Origin: Micrasema longulum
Lineage: Eukaryota; Arthropoda; Insecta; Trichoptera; Brachycentridae
Direction of reading: 5' to 3'
Assembly: GCA_022494885.1 (NCBI GenBank)
Contig: JAGVSM010001273.1
Coordinates: forward strand, 1 to 64,000
Length of the DNA stretch: 64,000 nt
The notes beneath the pieces are model-generated. The model ran no database searches. It was not told where the DNA came from and worked only from the letters and a program-made list of their open reading frames with translations. The translations under genes and the position numbers were made by a program. Each line of letters opens with the position of its first letter. Within the stretch, counting starts at the first letter, position 1. Shown in pieces: positions 21,131 through 32,289 of the stretch.

Positions 21131-21480
21131 CAATGTTAGGTAAGAATACGCACAAAAATTTCCCATTACAAGGTAAGAGTGGTTTATCCCTTAGTTCTAG
21201 TTTTGAAAGCACCCTTTTTATTCCTATCCACAATTCCTCTTTCTTCTTTAACTCATATAGTGTCCATGCAGCTCTACTGTGGAATCATGTCCCATCCACC
21301 ACCAAAGAAGTTACTACAGTATCTCTGTTTAAATCACGTCTCAATAAACATCTCGTCTCCCTCATTCTCTTCCTCAATTTTTCCTCCTTTCCTCTTTTCT
21401 TTTCATCACTTTTTTCCATTGATTATAAGTATTAATTTTAGGTAATATATGTATAAAGATCGGATATTAACTCAGTGAAA
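21131..21480 (+). pseudogene. LINE RT C-terminal fragment
   Basis: Open frame 21133-21435 includes FIPIHNSSFFFNSYSVHAA, LWNHVPST and LFKSRLNKHL, the typical C-terminal end of CR1/Jockey-type LINEs. The same protein end is encoded on the minus strand at 36590-36840, 50100-50330 and 63110-63285. Confidence 0.65.
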
Positions 21481-21589
21481 TTTTTTTTAAAATTTTTTTT
21501 TATTTAAATCTTATAGTAGGGCACACATATCATACATATTGTTATGTGTGTTCTAATAATAACATTGCAAATATATTTAATTTATAAAT

Positions 21590-22270
21590 TGTTTATCACA
21601 TATGTCTTGACCATTATTTTAAATTTTGATATGTTTTTTTTCTTCATAAATATTTTTTTCCATTTCGTAATACTTTTTAATTGCTTCAAATAAAATTGAA
21701 TTTTGTGACTTTGCCTTTTTCCTAAATGGAAGTCTAATTTTGTTCTTTTCTCTAGTATTGTGATCGTGTTCATGCTGGTTCCGATCAATTTTTTTCCAAA
21801 ATTCTGTTTTTTTATTAGAGTTTATAATTTTATGAACAAATATCATTGTACTGTAAAATATTCTTTGTTTATATGTTAATAATTTCATTTTATTTACCAT
21901 CGACTTTACCCTCGTGCATCTGTTTTTTTTTCAAAATTATTCTAAAGGCTTTATTTTGTAATACAGTTAGTTTATCTATGTTTTCTTTGTTTGATAAAAA
22001 TAAAATGCTACTACAGTAGTTAACGTGTGGTTCAATAATTGCTTTGTAAATAGTTTTGCAAGAGTCCTTATCAATAAATCTTCTGATCCTTCCCAAAATT
22101 AATATTTTTTTTGCAATCTTATTTATTACCATCTTAGCGTTTTGGTGAAATGTAAGTTTTGAATCCAACATTACACCTAAATATTTAATTTCAGTGACTT
22201 CATTAAGTTTTTCATTTTCTATTACAATTGATGGTGTAATTTCCATTCTTTTGTTTCCTATATTCATTTA
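21590..22270 (-). pseudogene. LINE RT C-terminal remnant, frameshifted
   Basis: Minus frame 21890-22267 reads EIKYLGVMLDSKLTFHQN, then YKAIIEPHVNYCSSILFLSN and LQNKAFRIIL. A second frame (21619-21900) continues MKLLTYKQRIFYSTMIFVHK. This is the thumb/C-terminal region of a Jockey/CR1-type RT, broken by a frameshift near 21895. Confidence 0.7.
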
Positions 22271-22277
22271 TTTACCT

Positions 22278-23281
22278 CAGAGTAATAATGGGTCAACCTG
22301 TAAAAAACACTACCACTGTAGAACATATTCATAGAACGCAAGCGATGTTGGTTAGCAACAAATTGGGGGCCATTTTGTTTTGTTTGACAACATACGCTTA
22401 TGCGTATCGTTATCGATTCTATTGGATGCTTTTGTCGCTGTGCTTGGCTTTGTTTGTAAATAACTTAGATATTTACGTTATAATAAATAAAAATCGACTA
22501 TGGCGAATTGCAGTATGTTTGGTTGCAGCAGTAGAAGCGTCAAAGCTGTTAAAGGAGTCAGTTTTCACAGGTAATTGATTCCAAATATTTTCCCATGATT
22601 TACATTGATTTTTGGCATTTATTGTCCCGACACGTGTATTATGTTGCTTAAAAACTTTCCTTATATCAACATCTTTACTTCAAATACTATTTTTTCTTAA
22701 TTTAGGGGATAAATTTGTGAATAAACGTTTGTTTACTCTTGTTAATGACAGTTGATTACAGACAATATGTCGGGGCCGCACTAGGCATCCATATAAAGTT
22801 TGAGTCTTTATCGAGTAGAGGTCGATTCAAATTTTACTCGAATATAGGAACGTTAACCTTGAAATTGCATCTAAAGTAACGTGTCCAAATTTCAGGCTGC
22901 AACGACTTGCGGTTTCGGAGACAAACAAACAAACTCAACACAGGACTTTGGTTCCATGGAGTTGGGATGTCTCAATAAATGTAACATAAATATTTTGTGA
23001 ATAAAATGAATAAAAAAAATAAACACACCCATGTATTTACAGTTTTATCGAATAAATATAGGCAAATTATAGAAAAATAAATTGGAATAACCCTGCAATA
23101 ATAAATGCACAGGTACATATTTAAAAGTATTAACAAAACAAATAATATATCTATTTGGCAATTCTCGACCTGTGTGCGGCTTATTATTTTGCTGAGAACT
23201 GTAGCCAACTTAATACCCGATAGTCATACAATGCTTTTCCTACGTTTGGACTCCTCTATAGCTTGGCGCATTATTACTCTG
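22278..23281 (+). mobile_element. P-like element with THAP first exon, copy 1
   Basis: Ends CAGAGTAATAATG (left) and CATTATTACTCTG (right) mirror each other. The right TIR runs about 30 bp (GCGCATTATTACTCT preceded by AGCTTG). The interior is collinear with the inverted copy at 58312-59479 over nearly its whole length. A THAP-type exon lies at 22500-22570. No transposase core remains. Confidence 0.6.
22500..22570 (+). pseudogene. THAP-domain first exon (P-like transposase or THAP gene relic)
   Basis: Starts with ATG and encodes MANCSMFGCSS, a basic stretch and GVSFH, ending CAG/GTAATT in phase 2. Met-x2-Cys-x4-Cys followed by SFHR is the start of a THAP zinc finger (C2CH), as found at the N-terminus of P-element transposases. 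The downstream exons with the rest of the finger are not found in this element. Confidence 0.6.
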
Positions 23282-23329
23282 AGATATTTACTATTCTATG
23301 ATATTTACTCTTGGAATGGTTTAAAAGCC

Positions 23330-23990
23330 GTATCAGTTTAAGGCATCTAGTGGGGTACTCCAAGGCTCCCACCTGGGACCAGTACTGTTTTTTTTGTTTG
23401 TTAACAACATTGTGTCGATATTTGAGAAAGTAGACATTCTTCTCTTTGCCGACGATCTCAAAATGTCTAAAACTATTACCTCTGATATCGATTGTGGAGT
23501 TTTTCAGTCTAATTTGGAAAGGCTTTACAATTGGTGTCTGAAAAATGAACTTTATTTAAATGTCGACACAAGTGTTGTGTAATATCATTTACAAGAAGTA
23601 AAAACGCTATCTTATTAGATTATAACATCAACAATATCAATCTAGGAAGAGTTACACAAATAAAGGATTTAGGGATGGATGAGGAAAGTTATCGTTTATT
23701 CCTCACATTGATACCATCACTAATAGGGCGAAGAAATGTCTCAGACATTTGCAGTAAATTGTAAAGGATTTTAATTCTATCACAACCCTCAAAGTACTAT
23801 TAACTGTCTTAGTTAGAAGTAATTTAGATTTTAATTCAACAAGTTCTCACCATACTACAGTGTTCACATAAGTTAGAAAGAATACAACCAAATTCCTTAG
23901 ATTCATTAATTACAAACTGAATATACCCACTGAAAATATTGATTAAGATTTTTTATTGTGTACACTAAATATGTCAACTCTATACAAAAT
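23330..23990 (+). pseudogene. LINE RT core remnant (CR1/Jockey type)
   Basis: Reads SSGVLQGSHLGPVLFFLFVN followed by VDILLFADDLKM, i.e. the RT palm with the catalytic FADD intact, then YNWCLKNELYLNV. After a stop at 23580 the frame decays, with recognisable downstream pieces to about 23950. 5' and 3' truncated. Confidence 0.7.
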
Positions 23991-24154
23991 AAGAATTATC
24001 TACTCAAACAATTTATTAAACGATTTTTAGCCAGTAAACTGTATTTATTTACGAGGAAAACAAAAATATAAACCAACACGAGCGTTGACTTAGAGATTAA
24101 ACATGGGTTGACTTATGACTGCGATTACTTAAGCATATTCATTTTTTATTATTT

Positions 24155-24985
24155 GTTATTCATTTATTCATTTATACATTAAATCATTTATTTATTTATT
24201 CATTTATTCATTTATTCATTTATTCATTTATTCATTTATTCATTTATTCATTTATTCATTTATTCATTTATTCATTTATTCATTTATTCATTTATTCATT
24301 TATATATTTATTCATTTATTTATTTATTCATTTATTCATTTATTCATTTATTCATTTATTCATTTATTCATTTATTCATTTATTCATTTATTCATTTATT
24401 CATTTATTCATTTATTCATTTATTCATTTATTCATTTATTCATTTATTCATTTATTCATTTATCTAATTTATTCATTTATTCATTTTATTCATTTTATTC
24501 ATTTATTCATTTATTCATTTATTCACTTATTCATTTATTCATTTATTCATTTATTCATTTATTCATTTATTCATTTATTCATTTATTCATTTATTCATTT
24601 ATTAATTTATTCATTTATTCATTTATTAATTTATTCATTTATTAATTTATTAATTTATTCATTTATTAATTTATTAATTTATTAATTTATTAATTTATTC
24701 ATTTATTCATTTATTCATTTATTCATTTATTCATTTATTCATTTATTCATTTATTCATTTATTCGTTTATTCATTTATTCATTTATTCATTTACTCATTT
24801 ATTCATTTATTCATTTATTCATTTATTTATTTATTCATTTATTCATTTATTCATTTATTTATTTATGTATTTATTTATGTATTATTTATTTATTTATTTA
24901 TATATATTTTTTCAATTCACTTATTTATTTATTTATATATTTACCTATTGATGTATTTATTTATTATTATTATTTTTCTATTTAT
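24155..24985. repeat. Satellite of TTCATTTA octamers
   Basis: About 830 bp of almost uninterrupted 8-bp repeat (TTCATTTA), with variants TTAATTTA (24600-24690) and TTTATTTA toward the right. It runs into a minus-strand LINE 3' tail, so it is probably an expanded LINE tail repeat. Confidence 0.9.
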
Positions 24986-25077
24986 TTATTATTCGGCACA
25001 AGTGCCTTTTACAATATAAAATATAGTAATATAATGAGTTAGATAGATACACAAATATTAAAAACATTGTTTTTGTT
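24986..25077 (-). mobile_element. LINE 3' tail
   Basis: Hairpin CGGCACAAGTGCC next to TTTACAATATAAAATATAG, the same arrangement as other minus-strand LINE tails here (51285, 56145). Confidence 0.5.
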
Positions 25078-25139
25078 CAAATGCTTAGCGTGTTTTTAAA
25101 CACGTCGATAGTTATTTGTGATTGAGCTATCAGTAGCTG

Positions 25140-25780
25140 ACGTAAGCGTCACACGCGGAGTTATTTCAGAAATGCGAAACCTTAAAAAATCATAGCGCTG
25201 ATGATACGACATATAAGGTAATTTTTTTGCTTAGTCTATTAACAATTCTTTTTTTAAAAGCACTGAACTTACTCATTTCTCAAAACGATGTTTTTAGGTT
25301 GGTGACTTTTGCCGAAATGGCTACGATATTTTGTACGCATGTAAATGTGAGATTTCAGTTGCGTATTTTTCATTTTTTATGCCAGCCCAGGGGAGCGAAA
25401 CATTCCCAGAATATCCGAGTCGAGCCGAGGATAAACAAGGTAAAATTGGACGGAGTGGTGTTGTTGTGGATAAAGAATGATTCGACCTTTTTCCCTTGTC
25501 GCTGAAATAACGAATTCGGGACATGAAAAATGGTTTTATGTAGAAAAGAAAGAGTAACTCTCCTGGCGCGCGCTTTCTCATACAACGATTTAAGAGGCCT
25601 TACTTATTAGATTTCCTTAAACCGGGTTTACATTGAGGCTGTAGTCTGGTAAAAGGCACGCAAAATGAGGAAATCACACGAGTTTGCCATTTTAAAATTA
25701 ATGTTTTTTTTAAATCGCACAATAATAAAAAATTAAAAAACATAAATTAGATAAAAACAATGATTTTAAAGGTATTTAAG
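25140..25780. other. Non-repetitive stretch, possible short exon
   Basis: More complex sequence than its surroundings. 25391-25439 is bounded by a pyrimidine-rich ..GCCAGCCCAG acceptor and an AAG/GTAAAA donor and is open in one frame. No connection to other exons is seen. Confidence 0.25.
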
Positions 25781-25945
25781 AATTAAAGGAATATATATGT
25801 TCAAATATAGGCAGAATGGTGAATGTTACACAGTGTGTAAAGTGGCCACTTAAACCAGCCATTGACAGGTCATAAGCCCTGTAGATGCCTAGACTTCTAT
25901 ATTACCTTCTCTTAAATGCTCTTCATCTCTGTTGTAAAATATTTT
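25780..25945 (-). mobile_element. Family M, single arm
   Basis: Minus-oriented arm: AATGGTGAATGTTACACAGT, AGTGGCCACTTAAACCAGCC, GGTCATAAGCCCTGTAGATG, ending CATCTCTGTTGTAA. Confidence 0.7.
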
Positions 25946-26740
25946 TGATTTATATATCGAAGAGTCCCGACTTAACACGGAATTTTCCAACACGTCAGGA
26001 CATAAAAAACATATAATTGTGTCAATGTAAAATTGTGTATTTTGTGCATTAAATAAATAAAAAATTTAAAAAATTAAATAAATAAAACTTGCAATATTTC
26101 ATTGTCATTCCTTCGATGATGTTCATTTGTAGATTTATCACTACTTTTCGGATTAAAATTTGAGTAAGTTTCAGACAGTAACGGTAGTTTTTCCTCTTCA
26201 GACTCACTACTCTCATCAGAGTATAGGGAACAAATAAGTTGTTCCATCTATGAGCCATGGTACATGGTTGGGTGACAAAGTGTCCTTTTCGACATTTTCG
26301 TAAATATCAAGATAACCCCAAACAGTATCATAGGCCACATGGAATCTAAATAATCGCAAAGAAATATTCTACAATTTAAAATAAAGTACTCATTTGTAAC
26401 ACCCACCCGTTTTCCCACATGAAGGAAAGTTTGACAAATAATAAAATAATGTCCAAAAATCAACTACATTAAAAATTATCGCCGCGTAAAACGACCAACG
26501 GCGAGATGCAATGAAATGACATGAGACATTGGCGCCAACTCTCACTGTACCACAGATAAACAAAAAACCAGGTAGCTCTTCGTAAATGCAAGATATTTAA
26601 TAAAATGTTTCTGATTCTGGGGTAGTACATAGTTGTGGAGTTCTACGGTACGTATAAAAATATTTATTACCTGGAATAACAATTTACAGGTTATTTCATG
26701 ATTCGTTTTTTGCATAACCTATCTGTTAATTAAATATCAT
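25946..26740. other. No gene seen
   Basis: ORFs here are short and low-complexity or unsupported. Confidence 0.4.
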
Positions 26741-26865
26741 ATTTCTCTACAATACCGCAGAGTGTGTGCGGACACCGAAGGTATTATTATTATTTTATTT
26801 GTATTATTCTACAACACAAACTGAAATGATATGTTGTGTCATTGTTAATCTTCATGATAAACAAT
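26736..26865. repeat. Fragment shared with the pogo-like element and the LINE
   Basis: 26736-26766 repeats 27083-27113 of the adjacent LINE (CTCTACAATACCGCAGAGTG). 26779-26865 is an inverted copy of 57377-57470. Confidence 0.55.
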
Positions 26866-27470
26866 GAGTAAACACTTTGGTAATCCAAATGCCCTTATTT
26901 CATTATATTATACATTTGTCAGAAGCCATTTGGAATACGCCTCTCAGATATGGAATCCCCAGTATGCCATATATATAAGTAGAATAGAAAATATTCAAAA
27001 CAAATTTATAAAGTACCTTAAATACAAAACCGGTATTTCTTATGTATCTACTCTCACTGCCTCCACCTTCCATGGAATCATTTCTCTACAATACCGCAGA
27101 GTGTGTGCGGACCAACTACTGCTTTACAAAATTATGACAGGAATGGTTGACTGTACAGAGCTTCTTGGTTAAATAACAATACATGTGCCAGCCAGGATTT
27201 GTAGACGGTACCACCTGTTTCATGTACCAATAAGTAAAACATCGTATGTTAAAAATGCTTTTTTTCGTAGGACTTTTTCAATGTACAATACAAAATTTAA
27301 AAATATAGATTATACAAACATCACTCTGTCAGATTTAAAATTTACACTAAAAATGTATTATGTAACTTAGTAGACATTATAATAATAAATATGTACATCT
27401 TCCCTCCCCTCCTTATCCTCTCTTCAAGCATTCCCGCCCAATTTACAGTAACTTAACGTTCTTAAAATAA
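26866..27470 (+). pseudogene. LINE RT C-terminal remnant
   Basis: Frame 26864-27172 reads YYTFVRSHLEYASQIWNPQY, then RIENIQNKFIKYLKYK and LQYRRVCADQLLLYKIM. After a stop/frameshift at about 27172, 27185-27370 continues YHLFHVPISKTSYVKNAFFR. These are classic Jockey/CR1 C-terminal motifs. 3' UTR follows. Confidence 0.7.
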
Positions 27471-27679
27471 ATATTTTAAAAATCTTTGATTATCGAGTAC
27501 ATGAAAATAACATTTTTATATGTATAAACTGTATGTATTTATTTGATATGTAATATATTTTCTGTACTAACTTTGTATACTATGTGGAAATCTGTTATTA
27601 GTTCTGAGTTTATACACTATATCTGTTTGTTTACTAAAAATATGCATGTAGAACTGTTGATTTCCCAAATAAAATAATT

Positions 27680-28920
27680 GGGAACGAGGAGTGAAACATG
27701 GAACTGGCAGAGGAAGGATAAAAGCCGAGTGAAGCAGGTTAAAATGCGATCTTTTAGACGAATGTGTAGGAAATCAATGTATGACAGGGTTACGAATGAT
27801 GATTTCAGGCGAGAGTGTAAATTTTTTTAAATATTTTTTTAAATATTTGAGTTAACAATATTTTGAGTTTGTCCAAATTTTTGTAGACAAGGACTGGATT
27901 CAACTCCCTGGGGAGCTGTTTATATTAACATATTACAACAGAGATGAAGAATATTTAAGAGAAGGTAATATAGAAGTCCAGGCATCTACAGGGCTTATGA
28001 CCTGTCAATGGCGGGTTTAAGTGGCCACTTTACACACTGTGTAACATTCACCATTCTGCCTATATTTGAACATCTATATTCCTTCAATTCTTTCATCTGT
28101 TGATGTTTGTCCATGAAGAAGTATAGAAATTGAAAAAATAATATTTTCAGGCGTTGCCTTGTATGTAGGTGAAATAATTCAATTTGTTAAATCTCACCTG
28201 CATAAATAAAGGTTTCAGCTCTTTAACTTCACAAACATCAACAGATGAAAGAATTGAAGGAATATAGATGTTCAAATATAGGCAGAATGGTGAATGTTAC
28301 ACAGTGTGTAAAGTGGCCACTTAAACCAGCCATTGACAGGTCATAAGCCCTGTAGATGCCTAGACTTCTATATTACCTTCTCTTAAATGTTCTTCATCTC
28401 TGTTGTAATATGTTAATATTGGAGTTGCTTTATTATTTACCTTGCTTATAATATACAAGGTTTATATTTCAAAAAGTGGATTTTTCTGCAATTAAATATC
28501 TTAAAAATTATCTTATTAAAACTATTGGGATCAGGAGGGATATATTAATGTGGGCTAGTCAGGAACTTCTCAGCATTTGCTCTTTGCTGAGAGTGTAAAT
28601 CTGAGTCAGGTTTAATTGATAAGATAAGGAAAGGGTCTCCGAGATAGTTTGGTCACGTAGAACGAATGAACGACGAAAGAATGGTAAAACCAGTATATAT
28701 GGCTAAAATTAACGGTAACGTGAGACGAGGACGATTAAGGAAGACGTGGCATGATCAGATGAACCAAAATATTTAGTCTGGTCATGTCAAAAGCAGACAG
28801 AACCGAAGGGCATGTATGACAAGATGTATGCATGTGGAAGAAGCTAGGAATGTTTACCAGGATAGACGCGTGTGGTGGTCCATTCTCTCGGCCTACCTAG
28901 AGGTATGGCGTGATGGTAGA
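27680..28920 (+). pseudogene. RTE LINE C-terminal remnant split by a family M insertion
   Basis: 27690-27822 and 28589-28915 together give the RTE C-terminus (RMCRKSMYDR; FGHVERMNDERMVKPVYM; RKTWHDQMNQN; VEEARNVYQDR) with in-frame stops. The reading resumes exactly across the GAGAGTGTAAAT duplication. Confidence 0.7.
27811..28600. mobile_element. Family M insertion with 12-bp target duplication
   Basis: GAGAGTGTAAAT flanks the insert at 27811-27822 and 28589-28600. Inside, arms 27920-28112 and 28238-28425 are inverted copies (CATCTACAGGGCTTATGACC and complement) around a spacer with GTTTCAGCTCTTTAACTTC. The insert starts T-rich at the left, which could be the A-tail of a minus-oriented retroposed copy. 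Confidence 0.7.
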
Positions 28921-28924
28921 AGTA

Positions 28925-29060
28925 GGGAACGAGGAGCTAGAAGCCCGATCGTTCATGCGCTCTGTAGCTGCAAGATGTACTAGGGTATTTATTTATTGTA
29001 CAGCGCTCTTGAGGTGATTTTCACAAAAATGGCGCCATATAAATTATCCGACCAGGTGGA
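28925..29060 (-). repeat. Array repeat family, one 27-mer plus head
   Basis: Reverse of the 27-mer (ATGCGCTCTGTAGCTGCAAG) followed by GTACAGCGCTCTTGAGGTGA and ATGGCGCCATATAAATTATC. Confidence 0.6.
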
Positions 29061-29089
29061 TTTATCAACTGTATTTTGAGTTTATCAAA

Positions 29090-29277
29090 TTTTTTATTGT
29101 ATTGATCTTTGTTTTTAATTTTGTATAAAATTGTAAGATTCAATAAATCCATGTATTTGTAATTTTCTCAAACTGAATGGTCTGGGTTGGTAGGAAGAAA
29201 TTGCCTTAAGGCAATATGCCCGTCCTTTTATGTATATAAATTATAAATGTATATAAAGTGTTAAATAAATAAATAAA
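29090..29277 (+). mobile_element. LINE 3' tail
   Basis: Plus-strand tail with GTTGGTAGGAAGAAATTGCC, the GCCTTAAGGC hairpin and terminal AAATAAATAAATAAA. Same family as 32381-33000 and 20175-20375. Confidence 0.6.
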
Positions 29278-29347
29278 CCGTGTGGGAAATCGAACCCGAG
29301 ACTTCTTGAATGGTAGGCAAACGCGTTGACCATTGCGGAATGAGGTC
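29278..29347 (-). mobile_element. SINE S1 head fragment
   Basis: Minus-strand head with GAAATCGAACCCGAGACTTC and the box A side (GACCATTGCGGAATGAGG). Confidence 0.55.
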
Positions 29348-29500
29348 GATTAAAGCAGTCGATGACGATTCATAAGCCCTGTAGCTGCTTAGACTGCTAT
29401 ATTCTCTTCTCTCAAATGTTCTATATCTCTGCTGCAATATGTTAATTAACAGCTCCCTAGAGGGGTTAAATCCATTTCTTGTTTACAAAAACATCAATAT
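29348..29500 (-). mobile_element. Family M end fragment
   Basis: Minus-oriented: CATAAGCCCTGTAGCTGCTT, ATCTCTGCTGCAATATGTTAA, GCTCCCTAGAGGGGTTAAAT. Confidence 0.6.
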
Positions 29501-30965
29501 TAATAAAATAACGGTCTTTATAAAAAAAGGACGCCCTGGGGGAACAGAGACAGGTTACGAAGAACGTCTCCGTAAGCGGAGGACAAACACAAGAACGTGT
29601 GCTAGAAAGTACAGTGGATGGCGACTCCAAAAGGAGTTTATTTACGTAAAGGTCTTATTTGACAGACAGTATTGAGTTAGGTACTGGGCGGGCTCCGCGC
29701 CTCAGGCCAGTCGGGGCAGGTCCCCGATGTGACAAAGCATTACTATATATCTAAACACTGCCCATTCTTTTTTTTGAACAAACACGGGACTTTATTTACA
29801 AGACAAGTGGAAATCAACAATGAAGAAATTATTAACAAATACAAGTCCAGGCGTATTATCTAATTTCACGCATCGTGCTTAAAGCGTATGGCGGCGCCAC
29901 ATTTAGTATATAAATATATATTGTGTATTGCGCATTTACTAGGTTGCGGCGTCAAATTAATAACTACCTACTGAGCCCTAGTTTAGATGTTGCGATTATA
30001 CATACTACTGTGGGTACAATATTTTTCTCTCCAGCCCAAAAACCACTGATTTGTCACCGAATGTTCTTGTGATTTTGATATTTTCAGCGCGATCGCTAAC
30101 AAGTTTTTTTTTTTTAATTTATATTTAAATTTCATTGATAAACCCTGACGGGTTACATACATTTAAAAAAATATTTTTACTTTTAAAACCCACATTCTAC
30201 TCTTAATAATAATATTTTTAACATCTTTTGTTAAGGTTGTTTGAGTCTTTTTATGTTATTTTGATTTCCTATTCCCCGTAGTAGTTGCATATAACATATT
30301 TTAGTTTTTACATAGACTTCATACATTATTTTTTTTCCTTTATTGTAACAAAATTTTTGATTTAAAAAAATAGACTATATATTTTAGCTATCAATAAGTC
30401 GTTCCAATTCACTGTGTCGTGTTATCGTATGAATTAATAATCGAGAAACCAACAATTGCCGATCTGACCACAGGATCTGATAGAGCTTGCCATTAATTTG
30501 TATTGGAGTTCGGTACATAGTCAATACAGATATCGCATGGCAACGCAAAATCCACGAACCAGCAAAACAAGCAAAATTCAAGCATCCACCTGCTATCTGG
30601 CGAGAGGCGAGATCAGCGGACATTGATTAATACATTTTTATTATTGTATTTATTATTTGTTTTTGGTCAGACTTTAAAAAAATTCTAGTGGTAATAAGTC
30701 CGCCATTTAACCATGTATACCTTTGTATATTTTTGTATTTATCACATTGTATAGTATGGTTATTTATTATTATTAAAACAAGAGAGTTCACTGCTTTATT
30801 TAAATTTTTGGTAATGGACTATTAAACTTGGCCATTTTTTTATGTTTCGTATTATCAGCCCTATGATTTTTAAAGTGTTGTATTTCTGAAATTACTCCAC
30901 GTGTGACGTCAAAAGTTCTCTTCCGCTTCTTCTCGGTGAGTTTTGCCGATTATTCCATTGACTAT
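29501..30965. other. No confident gene
   Basis: 29520-29760 is GC-richer with a basic 78-codon frame that I do not recognise. 30110-30340 resembles a minus-strand LINE tail (CCCTGACGGG hairpin). 30384-30623 (minus) is an open frame without recognisable motifs. Confidence 0.35.
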
Positions 30966-30967
30966 AT

Positions 30968-31168
30968 GTTTTTTTTTTTATTATTATTAAAAAAGAAATA
31001 TTTGCGTTCTTATGATTTACCCGAATATTTAATTTTGAGGGCCATTTTCAACGGGTTGTAAATAACTCACTATCAGAAAATGGAATCAAGTTGGGGTAGA
31101 GTGGGATTCGAACCACAGACCTTTGATCCGTGAGTCCCAGACACTAGCCACAGGACCACAACCCGATG
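30968..31168 (-). mobile_element. tRNA-headed SINE (family S3)
   Basis: Minus strand: head CGGGTTGTGGTCC, box B GTGGTTCGAATCCCAC, body (GGCCCTCAAAATTAAATATT) and poly(A). The same element is on the plus strand at 58436-58622. Confidence 0.7.
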
Positions 31169-31311
31169 ATGTAATAATTTTCATTTTTCTATTATGCTTC
31201 CATTTTCTATTATGTTGTATTCCGGCTCTTGGCATCATAGAGTTTGGGATACGTTTTTTTTTTCCTAATATATATGTGTAGGGTCCATGGTCCATAGTCA
31301 GTGACACACAC

Positions 31312-31735
31312 GTGTTAAATTAGTTCACCTGAAGTAGACTAATGACCGACGATGCAATGTCATCATTTTCCATCGAATCCAATACATTCGTGAAATGCAA
31401 CTCTGAGTATTTCACATAAAATCAGAGGGCGTCGTTCTACAGTACATTCACATCGTCCCTACAATGAAGAAATGAACTACGAAGGAATATGGTCTATAAA
31501 AAGACTACAGGACGCAGCCAACATCAGTCAGTTCAGTTCACGTCAGACCAGCTCGACGACATCACACAGTTCCAGCATGTAGTTCAAGGGCAGTCTCTTC
31601 AACCCATCATTGCCGCTACGCTCGCGCTACACAACCAAGTGCTGTATCTTATTCGCCATGTAATAAATACGCATTAAACAGCAACCTCGTGTCTTCTCTG
31701 TCAATCTCTAACTGGGGTAGGAACTCCAACCAAAC
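31312..31735 (+). mobile_element. Probable solo LTR
   Basis: Contains a full promoter-to-poly(A) unit: TATAAA at 31495-31500, an arthropod initiator TCAGT at 31524-31528 (31 bp downstream), and AATAAA at 31662-31667 followed by GTGTCTTCTCTG. That layout is typical of Gypsy/BEL LTRs. No gag-pol neighbours. Exact ends and target duplication unresolved. The 62-codon ORF inside is likely incidental. Confidence 0.5.
31495..31528 (+). promoter_or_regulatory. TATA + initiator core promoter
   Basis: TATAAA to the A of TCAGT is 31 bp, the canonical arthropod spacing. The repeats CAGTCAGTTCAGTTCA around the start give alternative initiators. Confidence 0.5.
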
Positions 31736-31739
31736 CCTT

Positions 31740-32285
31740 AACTACCTATTCCTACATATGTTTTTGTATGAATAAATCAATTTTTTTTAAAGAAAAACGT
31801 TTCCCCTCCTTACTTTATTTTATTAAACAGATCAGATTTAAGAGCTATAAAAATGCCCATGGCAAAACTCATTATTTTGCGAAAAAACCCCGCGTAATCG
31901 GTCTATTAGTCACAAGAACATTGCCTTTTATGTATTATATAGATAAAAAAAATATTATTCGTATGTCTATCAACGGTATATTCTTTGCTTTTTCTAGATG
32001 AATATTTTCTCCAATACAATATGTTGGAATCAACCACCCACGTTTGACAAATTGTCGCCTCATGTTCGGGACAATATTATTTATTTCTGTGTATACATTT
32101 TTAATGCTCGATTTACTTCAAAGGGGGTAAATTTTCCGGCATTTTTTTTAAACCCCCCATTTGATAAACAAGGGACTCGTAAAATTAACTTTTAAGGCAG
32201 TTCTGTCGTTTAGAAAAACATTATTTAGGTAAGAAAGGAGATATAGGAGCAATTTTCTAAAAAATTATTCCAATGACAATAATTT
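31740..32285. other. No gene seen
   Basis: Two overlapping short ORFs without recognisable motifs. Confidence 0.35.
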
Positions 32286-32289
32286 TACA

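Larger units (their letters stand above)
24003..25128. mobile_element. TE-A right half, split by LINE tail and satellite
   Basis: 24003-24140 matches the TE-A inner right part (AACTGTATTTATTTACGAGG; GCGTTGACTTAGAGATTA). 25078-25128 is the TE-A right end (CACGTCGATAGTTATTTGTG). The 940 bp between is foreign. Confidence 0.6.

Noticed and set aside
24155..24985. Telomeric or centromeric satellite
   Set aside because: The octamer TTCATTTA is not a telomere repeat, and the array is embedded in TE-A next to a LINE tail.
30384..30623. 79-codon minus-strand frame
   Set aside because: No motif, splice context or repeat support.
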